DNA from: Arthrobacter sp. Soil782
Lineage (GTDB): Bacteria > Actinomycetota > Actinomycetes > Actinomycetales > Micrococcaceae
Direction: 5' to 3'
DNA: 64,000 nucleotides
NCBI RefSeq assembly: GCF_001428435.1
Contig: NZ_LMSO01000009.1
Span: 129,237 to 193,236, forward strand
In this document: one piece after another, positions 8,539 through 16,422 of the stretch
How the letters are laid out: the number at the start of each line of letters is the position of its first letter
Position numbering within the stretch: position 1 is the first letter of the stretch
Made by a program: the position numbers and the translations under genes
Notes under the pieces: model-generated
What the model saw: the letters and a program-made list of their open reading frames with translations, nothing else
The model's database searches: none
Told to the model about the DNA's origin: nothing

Positions 8539-9456
8539 TCAGTCGCTGACAACCCGCGTTTCCGACACGACCCGGGCGGCACCGGTAGCAAGCAGCGGAT
8601 CCAGCACGTCAACCAGCGCCGTCATGGAGTCATCAACCTCCACCTGGACCGGGTACTGGTACACCAGCATCGCCAGCAGCGACGCGACGGCAGCGCTCTG
8701 CTCGCTGGGCCGCAGCCCGGTGTCGCAGCCGATGAGCACGTCAGCCGGCGCGTCCGTTCGGCTCTGTGTGTAGCTCAGCGCGAATGCCGCAATTGCACCA
8801 CCGGCGCTCTTGGGCTTGTCCCGCAGGACCACAGCACCACCGGCTCCTGCCGTATCAGCGAGCAGGAACTGCTGCGCCTGGCCCAGCGTCATATCAGCCG
8901 GGTCCCACGCGTGCACCGCGTTGTACCAGTCGGTCACTGCCCTGGTGAGTTCAACTGAACCGGTGGCAGCCTCCTCAAGCTGGGGGCCGTCGTCGTCGTC
9001 GAAGTTCGGTACCGCGAGCGCTCCGGGTGCTACCTCGATGATCCGCGAGCGCTGGATCTCCCGGAAGCCTGCCGCCGCTGCGAAGGCAGCGCCGTCAGAT
9101 CCGGGGACCACCTTTGCCCGCAGCGTGGAAACGCCCGACGGCGACGAGCCTGCTTCGTGGCGGAGCATTCCCAGGAGCGTGGCGGCAATCCCTGTTCCCC
9201 GATGAGCCTGGCTGACCTCAACGTAGGCCCAGAGCCGCTGATCATGAAGCTTCGGCTCGAAGACGTAAGCGGCAGCGACCGGCACGGCCACACCGTCCAT
9301 TGCATCTTCTGCCACAATGCAGCGCAGCCACGGGGAATCCGACGACCGCCGGAACAGTGCCCGGGACTGCTCCGCCTGCGGATTCGGCGGGCCTCCCCAC
9401 ACCTGCAGCAGTTCGAGGTCGTCGCCGTCACGCCAGGGGCGGTACTGGATTGCCAC
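8539..9456 (-). CDS. GNAT-family N-acetyltransferase
   Basis: This 305-residue protein is about twice the length of a single GNAT domain. The N-terminal half has an acetyl-CoA-binding signature, VEVSQAHRGTGIAATLLGML, at about residues 78-97. The C-terminal half (from about residue 150, LTRAVTDWYNAVH onward) resembles a second, degenerate GNAT fold, a common tandem arrangement. The acceptor is unknown. Its GTG start at 9456 follows the glyS stop with no base between (TAA then GTG), so translation is very probably coupled to glyS. The gene ends facing the acyltransferase gene, 56 bp away. Confidence 0.85.
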   Translation of the reverse strand: MAIQYRPWRDGDDLELLQVWGGPPNPQAEQSRALFRRSSDSPWLRCIVAEDAMDGVAVPVAAAYVFEPKLHDQRLWAYVEVSQAHRGTGIAATLLGMLRHEAGSSPSGVSTLRAKVVPGSDGAAFAAAAGFREIQRSRIIEVAPGALAVPNFDDDDGPQLEEAATGSVELTRAVTDWYNAVHAWDPADMTLGQAQQFLLADTAGAGGAVVLRDKPKSAGGAIAAFALSYTQSRTDAPADVLIGCDTGLRPSEQSAAVASLLAMLVYQYPVQVEVDDSMTALVDVLDPLLATGAARVVSETRVVSD

Positions 9457-10857
9457 TTAGGCGCCTACCAACCGCTGCGCCAGGTAGCCCTCGACCTTGT
9501 CGAGGGAAACGCGTTCCTGGGCCATGGTGTCGCGTTCACGGATAGTGACGGCCTGGTCTTCGAGCGTGTCGAAGTCCACGGTGATGCAGAACGGGGTACC
9601 GATTTCATCCTGGCGGCGGTAACGACGGCCGATGGCACCGGCGTCGTCGAAGTCGATGTTCCAGCTCTTCCGCAGCTGGGCTCCCAGATCCTTGGCCTTG
9701 GGCGAGAGGTCCTCGTTGCGGCTGAGCGGGAGAACGGCGGCCTTCACCGGAGCAAGACGCGGATCGAGCTTGAGGACGGTGCGCTTGTCCACGCCGCCCT
9801 TCGCGTTGGGCGCCTCATCTTCTGCGTAGGAGTCCACGAGGAACGCCATGAAGGAGCGGGTCAGCCCGGCGGCAGGCTCGATGACGTAGGGGGTGTACCG
9901 CTCGTTGGTGGCCTGGTTGAAGTAGCTCAGCTCTGTGCCGGAGTGCTTCGAGTGCGTGGAGAGATCGAAGTCGGTGCGGTTGGCGACGCCCTCAAGCTCA
10001 CCCCACTCGGAGCCCGAGAATCCGAAGCGGTACTCGATGTCCGTGGTGCCCTTGGAGTAGTGGCTCAGCTTTTCCTGCGGGTGAACGAAGAGGCGCAGGT
10101 TGTCCGGGTTGATGCCGAGACCGGTATACCAGTCGAACCGTTCCTTGATCCAGTACTCGTGCCACTCATCATCGGTGCCGGGCTCGACGAAGAACTCCAT
10201 CTCCATCTGCTCGAACTCACGGGTGCGGAAGATGAAGTTTCCGGGCGTGATCTCATTGCGGAAGCTCTTGCCGATCTGGCCGATGCCGAACGGTGGCTTC
10301 TTGCGGGACGTAGTGAGCACGTTGTTGAAGTTCACGAAGATGCCCTGCGCGGTTTCGGGCCGTAGATAGTGCATGCCCTCTTCACTGGCAACAGGGCCGA
10401 GGAAGGTTTTCAGCAGACCGGAGAACTCCTGGGGTTCCGTCCACTGGCCGCGGGTGCCGCAGTTGGCGCAGGCGATGTCCGCCAGGCCGTTCTCCGCGGG
10501 CCTGCCCTTCTTCTCCTCATACTCTTCCTCGAGGTGGTCAGCCCGGTAGCGCTTGTGGCAGGAGAGGCACTCCACCAGGGGGTCGGAGAACACTTCGACA
10601 TGGCCGGATGCTTCCCATACCTGGCGGGGAAGGATAACCGAGGAGTCCAGACCGACGACGTCCTCGCGCCCACGGACCATTGACTGCCACCACTGGCGCT
10701 TGATGTTTTCCTTCAGCTCGGCGCCAAGGGGTCCGTAGTCCCAGGCGGAGCGGGAACCGCCGTAGATTTCACCGGCCTGGAAGACGAAGCCGCGCCGCTT
10801 GGCGAGGGAAATGATTGGGTCCAGGGCTGAAACCTGCTTGGCCACGATGAATGCCAT
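9457..10857 (-). CDS. glyS: Glycine--tRNA ligase (alpha2 type)
   Basis: This 466-residue class II aminoacyl-tRNA synthetase charges tRNA-Gly. It is the single-chain homodimeric form rather than the alpha/beta tetrameric one. [12 protein letters not shown] lies near the N-terminus. A cysteine-rich insertion ([12 protein letters not shown] and CANCG) could bind zinc. Motif 2 is [19 protein letters not shown], and motif 3 is around [14 protein letters not shown]. The C-terminal anticodon-binding domain runs from about residue 365. The start is the ATG at 10857. No T-box leader signature was found in the 218 bp upstream, which it shares divergently with the stress-protein gene. A GNAT gene is coupled directly at the 3' end. 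Confidence 0.96.
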   Translation of the reverse strand: MAFIVAKQVSALDPIISLAKRRGFVFQAGEIYGGSRSAWDYGPLGAELKENIKRQWWQSMVRGREDVVGLDSSVILPRQVWEASGHVEVFSDPLVECLSCHKRYRADHLEEEYEEKKGRPAENGLADIACANCGTRGQWTEPQEFSGLLKTFLGPVASEEGMHYLRPETAQGIFVNFNNVLTTSRKKPPFGIGQIGKSFRNEITPGNFIFRTREFEQMEMEFFVEPGTDDEWHEYWIKERFDWYTGLGINPDNLRLFVHPQEKLSHYSKGTTDIEYRFGFSGSEWGELEGVANRTDFDLSTHSKHSGTELSYFNQATNERYTPYVIEPAAGLTRSFMAFLVDSYAEDEAPNAKGGVDKRTVLKLDPRLAPVKAAVLPLSRNEDLSPKAKDLGAQLRKSWNIDFDDAGAIGRRYRRQDEIGTPFCITVDFDTLEDQAVTIRERDTMAQERVSLDKVEGYLAQRLVGA

Positions 10858-11075
10858 CCTCTACATGTTTGGACAGGCCGCTGGGTGCGGTCGTCGTTGT
10901 GCCGTGCGGAACGGCCCAGCAGCCGGAATTCAACGCGAACTGCCGTGCCGGACCGGGCGGGCGAAGCTACTACCTTAGCCTACCGAAACACGCCTGCCTG
11001 CTCGCTGGCGCTAAGGTCGTTCCTGTTGGTCCGGCGCGGGAACCGCCCGGGATTCACCGTTCAAGGAGGAACAGC

Positions 11076-11507
11076 ATGGCAGGGAATGTGGTTGTGGGAG
11101 TCGATGGCAGCGAAACCGCTTATAAGGCGGCATCACGGGCAGCGACGCTCGCGCAGGGACTGGGAACCGAACTGGTCGTTATGAGCGCGCACATCACCGG
11201 CAACACGGAGATCGTCAAGATCGGCAGCGAAACCTGGGTGCTGGATGATGCCGAGCGTGCGCTGGAGATGGCAGAGCAAGTGGCAACCAAACTGCGAGGT
11301 GAGCACCCGGGGGTGGAAATTCGCCCTGCTGCCGGCCGCGGGAAGCCCCAGGACGTCCTGATGGAAGAGGCCGAGCGCTCGGGCGCCCAATTGCTCGTGG
11401 TAGGCAATGTGGGCATCAAGGGTCTAGGGCGAGTGCTGGGGAGCGTCGCCTGGAGCGTTGTTCACAACGCTCCGTGCGACGTCCTCGTAGTGAAAACCGC
11501 TTCCTGA
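11076..11507 (+). CDS. Universal stress protein (UspA family)
   Basis: This 143-residue single-domain Usp protein has a nucleotide-binding alpha/beta fold and is typically induced in stationary phase or stress. It begins VVVGVDGSE at residue 5 and carries the ATP-binding type C-terminal motif GNVGIKGLGRVLGSVAWSV, a near match to G-2X-G-9X-G-S/T. An in-frame extension of 75 codons upstream was discarded because a perfect AAGGAGGA lies 5 nt before the ATG at 11076. The stop codon abuts the stop of the small convergent gene at 11508-11684 with no spacer. Confidence 0.93.
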   Translation: MAGNVVVGVDGSETAYKAASRAATLAQGLGTELVVMSAHITGNTEIVKIGSETWVLDDAERALEMAEQVATKLRGEHPGVEIRPAAGRGKPQDVLMEEAERSGAQLLVVGNVGIKGLGRVLGSVAWSVVHNAPCDVLVVKTAS

Positions 11508-11684
11508 CTACCGTCGGTTCAGGATGCTGCGGATCATTCCGCCGACTCCACCGGAACCGGGGCGGTTGGCGCCGCTACGTCCCGTCCGCATCCCGCCGGT
11601 CCGCGGTGTGCCTCGGGTTGTTCCGGCGCTGCCTCCGCCTGCGAATCGGCCGGCGGCGCTCCTGATGATGTTGCTTAGGCCCAT
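11508..11684 (-). CDS. Small arginine/glycine-rich basic protein, unknown
   Basis: This 58-residue ORF starts at an ATG (11684) preceded by AAAGGAGAT, a near-ideal Shine-Dalgarno 5 nt away. The product begins MGLSNIIRSAAGRF and ends GGMIRSILNRR, with a glycine/threonine/serine-rich centre. It has ten arginines and no lysine, aspartate or glutamate, so it is extremely basic; it also lacks Cys, Trp and Tyr. I do not recognise a family. It could bind nucleic acid or membranes; this is speculation. Its stop directly abuts the uspA-like stop, so the two mRNAs are convergent. The ribosome binding site and lack of in-frame stops are the main support. Confidence 0.6.
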   Translation of the reverse strand: MGLSNIIRSAAGRFAGGGSAGTTRGTPRTGGMRTGRSGANRPGSGGVGGMIRSILNRR

Positions 11685-11810
11685 GGAAATCTCCTTTGCC
11701 TCACATAGTTCCCCGCTTCGGGAGTTCCGACCCTACGCGCCTTGGGTGCGGTTTTCTACCGGTGATGAGGGCGGCTTCCCACCGGTGATCTACCGGCGGG
11801 TAGGGAGCCC

Positions 11811-11840
11811 TTGACGCGGCGGGACAACTGTCCATAGATT
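11811..11840 (+). promoter_or_regulatory. Candidate sigma70-type promoter for the M28 peptidase gene
   Basis: TTGACG at 11811-11816 and TAGATT at 11835-11840 are separated by 18 bp, a fair match to -35 and -10 hexamers. They lie about 85 bp upstream of the GTG start at 11926. Just upstream, the 9-mer accggtgat occurs twice, followed by taccggcggg. No experimental signal is visible, so this is a consensus-based call. Confidence 0.4.
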
Positions 11841-11925
11841 GAGCGCACCCCTGTGCCGTGATCAGCGTCACAGGGGTTCGAGTGTCTGCAACCGTAGACA
11901 CGCCTTTGCGACAGAAGGAACAACG

Positions 11926-13548
11926 GTGATCCCAAACGCTCTACCTAAGCGCGCCCATTTTGGGCGAGCATCGCTTGCATTTGCCGGTGGACTCGCGCTC
12001 GTTGCCTCGGGAGGGCTCGCGGCAACTGCCGGGCCAACCCACGAGAACAGCAACAACAACACCTCTGAAAAGCTCCGCGCCGCCGTCTCGGTTGACCGGG
12101 TGGTCGGTCATCTTGATGCGCTGGACGCGATCGCCGATGCAAACGACGGCACCCGGGCATCCGGAACCCCGGGATATGACGGCTCCGTGGCCTATGTGGT
12201 CGGGAAGCTCCAGGCTGCTGGGTACTCCCCCGTTGTGCAGGAATTCATGTTCCCGTACTTCCAGCAGCTGAGCCCTTCGGTCCTCACCCAGACCAGCCCG
12301 GAGTCACAGGTTTACGCAGCGGAATCCTTCGCGACCATGACTTATTCCGGGGCAGGAGAAGCGGTGGGCGCTATCACCCCCGTCGACACCACCGGTACCG
12401 CCGGCGCCAACACCAGCGGGTGTGAAGCCACCGACTTCGATGGATTCGCAGCCGGATCAATTGCGCTGATACAGCGTGGCAGTTGTTCGTTCGCGCAGAA
12501 GGCCAGCAACGCAGAAGCAGCCGGGGCCACCGCCGTCGTCATTTTCAATACCGGATCAGAAGGCAGCACCGGCCCGATCAACGGCACCCTCGGGGCGCCG
12601 GGAATCGAAATTCCGGTCCTGGGAGCAAGCTTCGACGTGGGCGTCAGCCTGATCGGCGAGAACGTCACGGGCACAGTGACGGTGGACACCGTCTCCGAGA
12701 ACCGCGCGACTTACAACGTGCTTGCGGAAACCGCAACCGGCGACGCCGACAATGTGGTGATGGTCGGCGCTCACCTCGACAGCGTGGTGGCCGGTGCCGG
12801 CATCAATGACAACGGCACGGGTAGCGCCGCAATCCTTGCGGTCGCGGAATCGATGCAGAAGGTCAAGACTGCAAACAAGGTCCGCTTTGCCTGGTGGGGT
12901 GCAGAGGAACAGGGACTCCTCGGCGCGGAGCACTATGTCGCAGACCTCGCGGAAACGGGAGAGCTGGACAGGGTTGGGCTGTACCTGAACTTCGACATGA
13001 TCGGCTCCGCCAACTTTGGCCGCTTCGTGTACGACGGTGACAACTCGGCCTTCCCTGTCGGTCCCGGCGCTGCTGAGGGTCCTGCGGGATCCGGTCAGAT
13101 CGAGCAGGATTTCCACGACTACTTCGCAGCTGAGGGACTGGCCTCAGGTGAAACAGCGTTCAGCGGCCGTAGCGATTACGGACCATTCATTGCAGAGGGC
13201 ATTCCCGCAGGCGGACTGTTCACCGGCGCCGAGGGAATCAAGACCGAAGAGCAGGCAGTGCTCTTCGGTGGCGTTGCGGGCGCACCCTACGATGCCTGCT
13301 ACCACGCAGAATGTGATGACCTGAGCAACGTCAGCGTTGAGTCACTCGACCAGATGAGCGACGCGATTGCTCATCTGACCCTCACCTACGCCATGAACAC
13401 GACCGCGGTGAACGGCGTTGGAGACAACGTGAAGGGTAACTTCAAGCAAAAAGGCGGCTTCGAAGGTAACCCGCTGGGCGGCGGCACCGAAAGCGGCGGC
13501 GGGCTCCACCCGGAGCATGACCACGATTCCGAACTGGCCGACCGGTAG
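11926..13548 (+). CDS. Secreted M28 family zinc aminopeptidase with PA domain
   Basis: This 540-residue exported metallopeptidase is likely to release N-terminal amino acids from peptides outside the cell. The start is a GTG at 11926 with AGAAGGAA upstream. Residues 1-35 form a signal peptide (basic KRAHFGR then a hydrophobic alanine/leucine core). A protease-associated domain spans about residues 140-255. The M28 catalytic domain has zinc ligands and base resembling Streptomyces griseus aminopeptidase: H283 (GAHLDSV), D295 (GINDNGTG), E327-E328 (WWGAEEQG), D357 (NFDMIGS) and H460 (CYHAECDDL). The C-terminus ends in a G/H/D-rich tail without a cell-wall anchor. A terminator follows within 20 bp. 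Confidence 0.93.
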   Translation: MIPNALPKRAHFGRASLAFAGGLALVASGGLAATAGPTHENSNNNTSEKLRAAVSVDRVVGHLDALDAIADANDGTRASGTPGYDGSVAYVVGKLQAAGYSPVVQEFMFPYFQQLSPSVLTQTSPESQVYAAESFATMTYSGAGEAVGAITPVDTTGTAGANTSGCEATDFDGFAAGSIALIQRGSCSFAQKASNAEAAGATAVVIFNTGSEGSTGPINGTLGAPGIEIPVLGASFDVGVSLIGENVTGTVTVDTVSENRATYNVLAETATGDADNVVMVGAHLDSVVAGAGINDNGTGSAAILAVAESMQKVKTANKVRFAWWGAEEQGLLGAEHYVADLAETGELDRVGLYLNFDMIGSANFGRFVYDGDNSAFPVGPGAAEGPAGSGQIEQDFHDYFAAEGLASGETAFSGRSDYGPFIAEGIPAGGLFTGAEGIKTEEQAVLFGGVAGAPYDACYHAECDDLSNVSVESLDQMSDAIAHLTLTYAMNTTAVNGVGDNVKGNFKQKGGFEGNPLGGGTESGGGLHPEHDHDSELADR

Positions 13549-13563
13549 TATCCCGGGCTAGCC

Positions 13564-13611
13564 AAAGGCGGGTCGGGACCACTTCTTTCAGGTGGTACCG
13601 ACCCGCCTTTT
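13564..13611. terminator. Bidirectional rho-independent terminator
   Basis: AAAGGCGGGTCGG (13564-13576) pairs with CCGACCCGCCTTT (13598-13610), and the right arm continues into TTTT on the plus strand. The left arm's AAA gives a T-run when read on the minus strand. It sits between the 3' ends of the convergent M28 peptidase and DMT transporter genes and can serve both. Confidence 0.85.
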
Positions 13612-13636
13612 CGTTGCCTGCGATCTTTTCCTGGAT

Positions 13637-14602
13637 TCAGCGTCGCAGCAGGCGCCGGTTCCAGGGCAGCGTGGTCAGGATGATGGCCCCCAGTGCGAGG
13701 ATCGGCCCCGCCACGGTGGCGAAAACGACGACGGTCCCCGGCGTTGGAAGCACAAGGTCCAGTGCCAGCGAACCCAGCAGCTGGCCCGCGATCATTCCGA
13801 GGCCGGTGAGCAGCACACCCAGGGATCGCACCAGGAGTGCGCCGATACCGATGAAGATGCATCCCATCGGCCCGCCCAGGTAATACCACCACTCTGCCGG
13901 CAGCGGTTCAGGAGGGCCGGTGAGCACCAGTTTCACTAGCCAGGCGGCGAGGAGCACGACCGATCCGGCAATGAAGTTCATCAGGGTGGCGGTAATGGGT
14001 GTGCCGTACTGCACGGCGGCGGTTCCGTTCATGGCTTGTTGGAAGCTCACCAGGATGCCTGCTGCGATGGGAAGCAGGAGCGGGAGGATGAGTGCCGCCG
14101 TCGTACCTGTGCCGCCGAGGCGGGGTGAGACGGCCCAGATAACTGCCGCGACCGTCAGCGTCACGCCGATTACCCGTATGATGGTGATTGTGCGCCGCCC
14201 GCCGGGTCCGATCCCGAGCCTGTCCACGGCGAGTCCGCTCAGCGTCTGGCCCATGACGGCGGCGACCGTGAAGAGCGCGACTCCAAGGACCGAGATGGTG
14301 AGCGCCTGCGAGAAAACAAACAACGCGCCGATGGTCCCTGCGGCCAGGTAGATGCGGGGAAACCGCCGCTGCCGCACGGCAGGGATCAGCTGGCCGAGGC
14401 CCGCCCGTCCGCGCGGAAGCAGCAACGAGATCAGGATCATCAGCACCAAACCGGTACCGAAACTGATGAGCGCGGCTGCAAGTCCGTCGTCGAGCGTTTG
14501 CCCCAGTGCTCCGTTGATCCTGCTTTGAAGCGGAATAGCTACGCCGGAGGCTATTGCCAGCGGGAGGCCGATGACGGCGGGAAGGTGGGGGGCTCGAGAC
14601 AC
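13637..14602 (-). CDS. DMT family transporter (DUF606/YdcZ type)
   Basis: This 321-residue hydrophobic protein has about ten predicted membrane helices arranged as two similar halves. Each half opens with a G-x-x-x-P/A-x-Q-x-x-x-N-type segment (QSRINGALG at residues 26-34 and FQQAMNGTAAVQ near 192-203), the signature of the duplicated DUF606 family within the drug/metabolite transporter superfamily. The substrate is unknown. The start is a GTG at 14602. The gene is divergent from the S4-domain gene, with 62 bp between starts. Confidence 0.88.
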   Translation of the reverse strand: MSRAPHLPAVIGLPLAIASGVAIPLQSRINGALGQTLDDGLAAALISFGTGLVLMILISLLLPRGRAGLGQLIPAVRQRRFPRIYLAAGTIGALFVFSQALTISVLGVALFTVAAVMGQTLSGLAVDRLGIGPGGRRTITIIRVIGVTLTVAAVIWAVSPRLGGTGTTAALILPLLLPIAAGILVSFQQAMNGTAAVQYGTPITATLMNFIAGSVVLLAAWLVKLVLTGPPEPLPAEWWYYLGGPMGCIFIGIGALLVRSLGVLLTGLGMIAGQLLGSLALDLVLPTPGTVVVFATVAGPILALGAIILTTLPWNRRLLRR

Positions 14603-14664
14603 CCGTTAAACCCTAGGGCACTGGCCTGTTCCGGCCGGTCACTTCCGGCGGGCAGAATGTAACC

Positions 14665-14904
14665 ATGAGCATAAACGATGAGACCGGCGCCGCCACTGAA
14701 GTGCCTATCCGTGACTCGATGATCCGGCTGGGCCAGTTGGTCAAGCTGGCCAATCTTGCCGAGGATGGGGTGGAGGCCAAGGAACTCATCGAGAACGGCC
14801 TGGTGAAAGTCAACGGTGAGATCGAGGATCGCCGGGGACGCCAGATTCATCCCGGTGATTCCGTGACGGTGAACGGCGTTACCGTGACAGTGGTGCAGGG
14901 GTAA
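14665..14904 (+). CDS. S4 RNA-binding domain protein
   Basis: This 79-residue protein consists almost entirely of one S4-like domain (YbcJ type): IRLGQLVKLANLAEDGVEAKELIENGLVKVNGE, then the RGRQIHPGDSVTV strand. Such small S4 proteins bind structured RNA; the target is unknown. The last eight codons and the stop region include a 24-bp sequence (14872-14895) that recurs exactly at 15620-15643. The tail here reads NGVTVTVVQG before TAA. The second copy reads NGVTVTVVSG before TGA, so it looks like an older or alternative end of this same gene. Confidence 0.9.
   Translation: MSINDETGAATEVPIRDSMIRLGQLVKLANLAEDGVEAKELIENGLVKVNGEIEDRRGRQIHPGDSVTVNGVTVTVVQG
14872..14895 (+). repeat. 24-bp direct repeat, copy 1 (3' end of the S4 gene)
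   Basis: This 24-nt stretch begins aacggcgttaccgtgaca and ends gtggtg. It is identical to 15620-15643 in the same orientation, 748 bp away. It encodes NGVTVTVV in the S4 protein. The two copies bracket the methyltransferase gene. Confidence 0.95.
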
Positions 14905-14964
14905 CGCAGGCGGCACGTGCCCCTGGCGATAGCGGTCCTGCCAATTGACAGCGGTTAACCTCTA

Positions 14965-15594
14965 TCATCCGGCGCAGTTGATATCGCGGGCTTCGGCTTC
15001 GCACACCGCGACGAGATAGTCCGATATTGGCGTCCAGACCCGAAGATCCCACGTGGCCAGGCGCAAGGAGACGGAGAAGCCGGCGCCGGCTGCGTCAGTG
15101 AAAAACTGGTCGAAGGTGTAGCCGCGCCCGGCGCCGAACCCGACGATCAAGCGTCCACCGCGCGCCAGGTGGCGATGCAGGCGTACAAGAACCTGCGGCG
15201 CCGTGCCCGGAGCAAGGAAGGCGAGGACGTTTCCTGCGCAGACAATCACGTCAAAGGACTCCGCCACTCCGCGGGCCGGCAAGTCCAGCTCTGTCAGGTC
15301 TCCCACCAGCCACACAGGCCCTGGGTGGGCTGCCCTCGCCGCTTCGACCAACTGAGCGTCCGCGTCAACTCCCACCACGGAATGGCCACGCAGCGCCAGT
15401 TCCCCGCCAACCCGGCCCTGCCCGCACCCGGCATCGAGAATACGCGCAGGTCGGGGAGCCATTGCGTCGACGCACCGGGCTTCCCCGTGTAAGTCCGCAC
15501 CCTCGGAAATCAGCTGTTCAAAACGCTGGATGTAGGCGGCTGACCTGTCGGGGTCCGCGCGTTTTCCTGCGTCCCAGAGCGTTTCTTTCTTCAC
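14965..15594 (-). CDS. Class I SAM-dependent methyltransferase
   Basis: This 209-residue protein has a seven-strand methyltransferase fold. Motif I is ILDAGCGQGRVGGELA (about residues 52-67), the acidic end of strand 2 is VVGVDAD, and motif III/IV is SFDVIVCAGNVLAFLAP. The methyl acceptor is unknown. The start is a GTG at 15594 followed by AAGAAAGAAACG, giving a charged N-terminus. The gene lies between two copies of a 24-bp direct repeat, with the S4 gene on one side and the esterase on the other. It may therefore be a local insertion that left a duplicated S4 3' end. Confidence 0.88.
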   Translation of the reverse strand: MKKETLWDAGKRADPDRSAAYIQRFEQLISEGADLHGEARCVDAMAPRPARILDAGCGQGRVGGELALRGHSVVGVDADAQLVEAARAAHPGPVWLVGDLTELDLPARGVAESFDVIVCAGNVLAFLAPGTAPQVLVRLHRHLARGGRLIVGFGAGRGYTFDQFFTDAAGAGFSVSLRLATWDLRVWTPISDYLVAVCEAEARDINCAG

Positions 15595-15619
15595 ACCCGG
15601 GAGTCTAACCCGCCACCGT

Positions 15620-15643
15620 AACGGCGTTACCGTGACAGTGGTG
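15620..15643 (+). repeat. 24-bp direct repeat, copy 2 (overlaps esterase 3' end)
   Basis: This is the exact second copy of 14872-14895. Read on the plus strand it encodes NGVTVTVV and continues SG then TGA at 15650-15652, like an orphan S4 C-terminus. On the minus strand it supplies the last codons and the TAA stop (15627-15629) of the esterase gene. Confidence 0.95.
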
Positions 15644-16367
15644 TCCGGCTGACGCCGGGCACCACCATCTGCAGGAATTCCCGCACATGTCCCAGTTCCT
15701 GTGCGTTGATGCTGTGGTACATGCCCGCGTAGAGCACCTTGGTCAGCTTGGTGTGGCGGTTCAGCCAGCCATGGGTGAACTCGATTCGATCGGCGGGAAT
15801 GACCGGGTCTTCCTGATCCCTGCCCCAGAAGAACGGCACCGGCTTGGCAACAAGCGCGCTGTCGTTGAAGAACGTGCTGCCGTCGGTCGGCACAACAAAC
15901 CCTGAAAGCCCGACGACGGCCGCGTAGTCGGCGGGCCGGGCACGCATCATGGAGCTTGCCACTGCCATGCCCATCGAGAAGCCGAGCAGGGTGACGCTCG
16001 AGTGCGAATGCTTGATGGAGTCGACCCAGTCAATGACATCCTGGACGGCGGCGGTGACCTTGTCGACCGAATAGGCGGCGTCCTGCATCAGCGGGAACCA
16101 GGTGAAACCTGCTCCCAGGGCGACCGGCGCACGTACGGATGCCACGGTGAACTCGTCCGGCAGGAAGTCGAGAATACCCATGAGGTCTTCCTCGTTGGCC
16201 ATGTGCCCGTGCAGCAGTACCAGGAGCGGCGAGCCGGAACGCTCGTCTTCGGGCTTCGACCAGACGACAGTCGGTGCGGTCGAGGCCGTGCCAGTCTGGG
16301 GCGCGGCCTCGGACCCGGAGGCGGAAGAGGGCGCAGCAGAACCGTCAGTCGAGGAGAAATTCGTCAT
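15627..16367 (-). CDS. Phospholipase/carboxylesterase-type serine hydrolase
   Basis: This 246-residue alpha/beta hydrolase belongs to the phospholipase/carboxylesterase group. The nucleophile S131 lies in LLGFSMGMA, LLVLLHGHMANEED forms the oxyanion region, the acid is in GRDQEDPVIP and the histidine is in AGMYHSINA. It probably cleaves short acyl esters; the natural substrate is unknown. The ATG at 16367 was chosen because the following S/A/T-rich 30 residues lead into the first core strand, while the longer open frame overlaps metX. It lies 55 bp after metX on the same strand, so it may be read from the same SAM-controlled transcript. Its stop lies inside the second copy of the 24-bp repeat. 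Confidence 0.88.
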   Translation of the reverse strand: MTNFSSTDGSAAPSSASGSEAAPQTGTASTAPTVVWSKPEDERSGSPLLVLLHGHMANEEDLMGILDFLPDEFTVASVRAPVALGAGFTWFPLMQDAAYSVDKVTAAVQDVIDWVDSIKHSHSSVTLLGFSMGMAVASSMMRARPADYAAVVGLSGFVVPTDGSTFFNDSALVAKPVPFFWGRDQEDPVIPADRIEFTHGWLNRHTKLTKVLYAGMYHSINAQELGHVREFLQMVVPGVSRTPLSR

Positions 16368-16422
16368 AGCTCCATAGTGGCATGTTGAAGCGCGCCCGCG
16401 GCATGCTGAGGCAGGCTGCGTC

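Noticed and set aside
9157..10365. A 402-codon open frame opposite glyS
   Set aside because: Its translation is a mirror of the synthetase with no family match, and glyS carries all class II motifs.
10858..11075. T-box leader of glyS, or a DtxR-type box (TACCTTAGCCTACC)
   Set aside because: No T-box antiterminator consensus is present on the minus strand, and the DtxR-like stretch has too few matches to the usual 19-bp palindrome.
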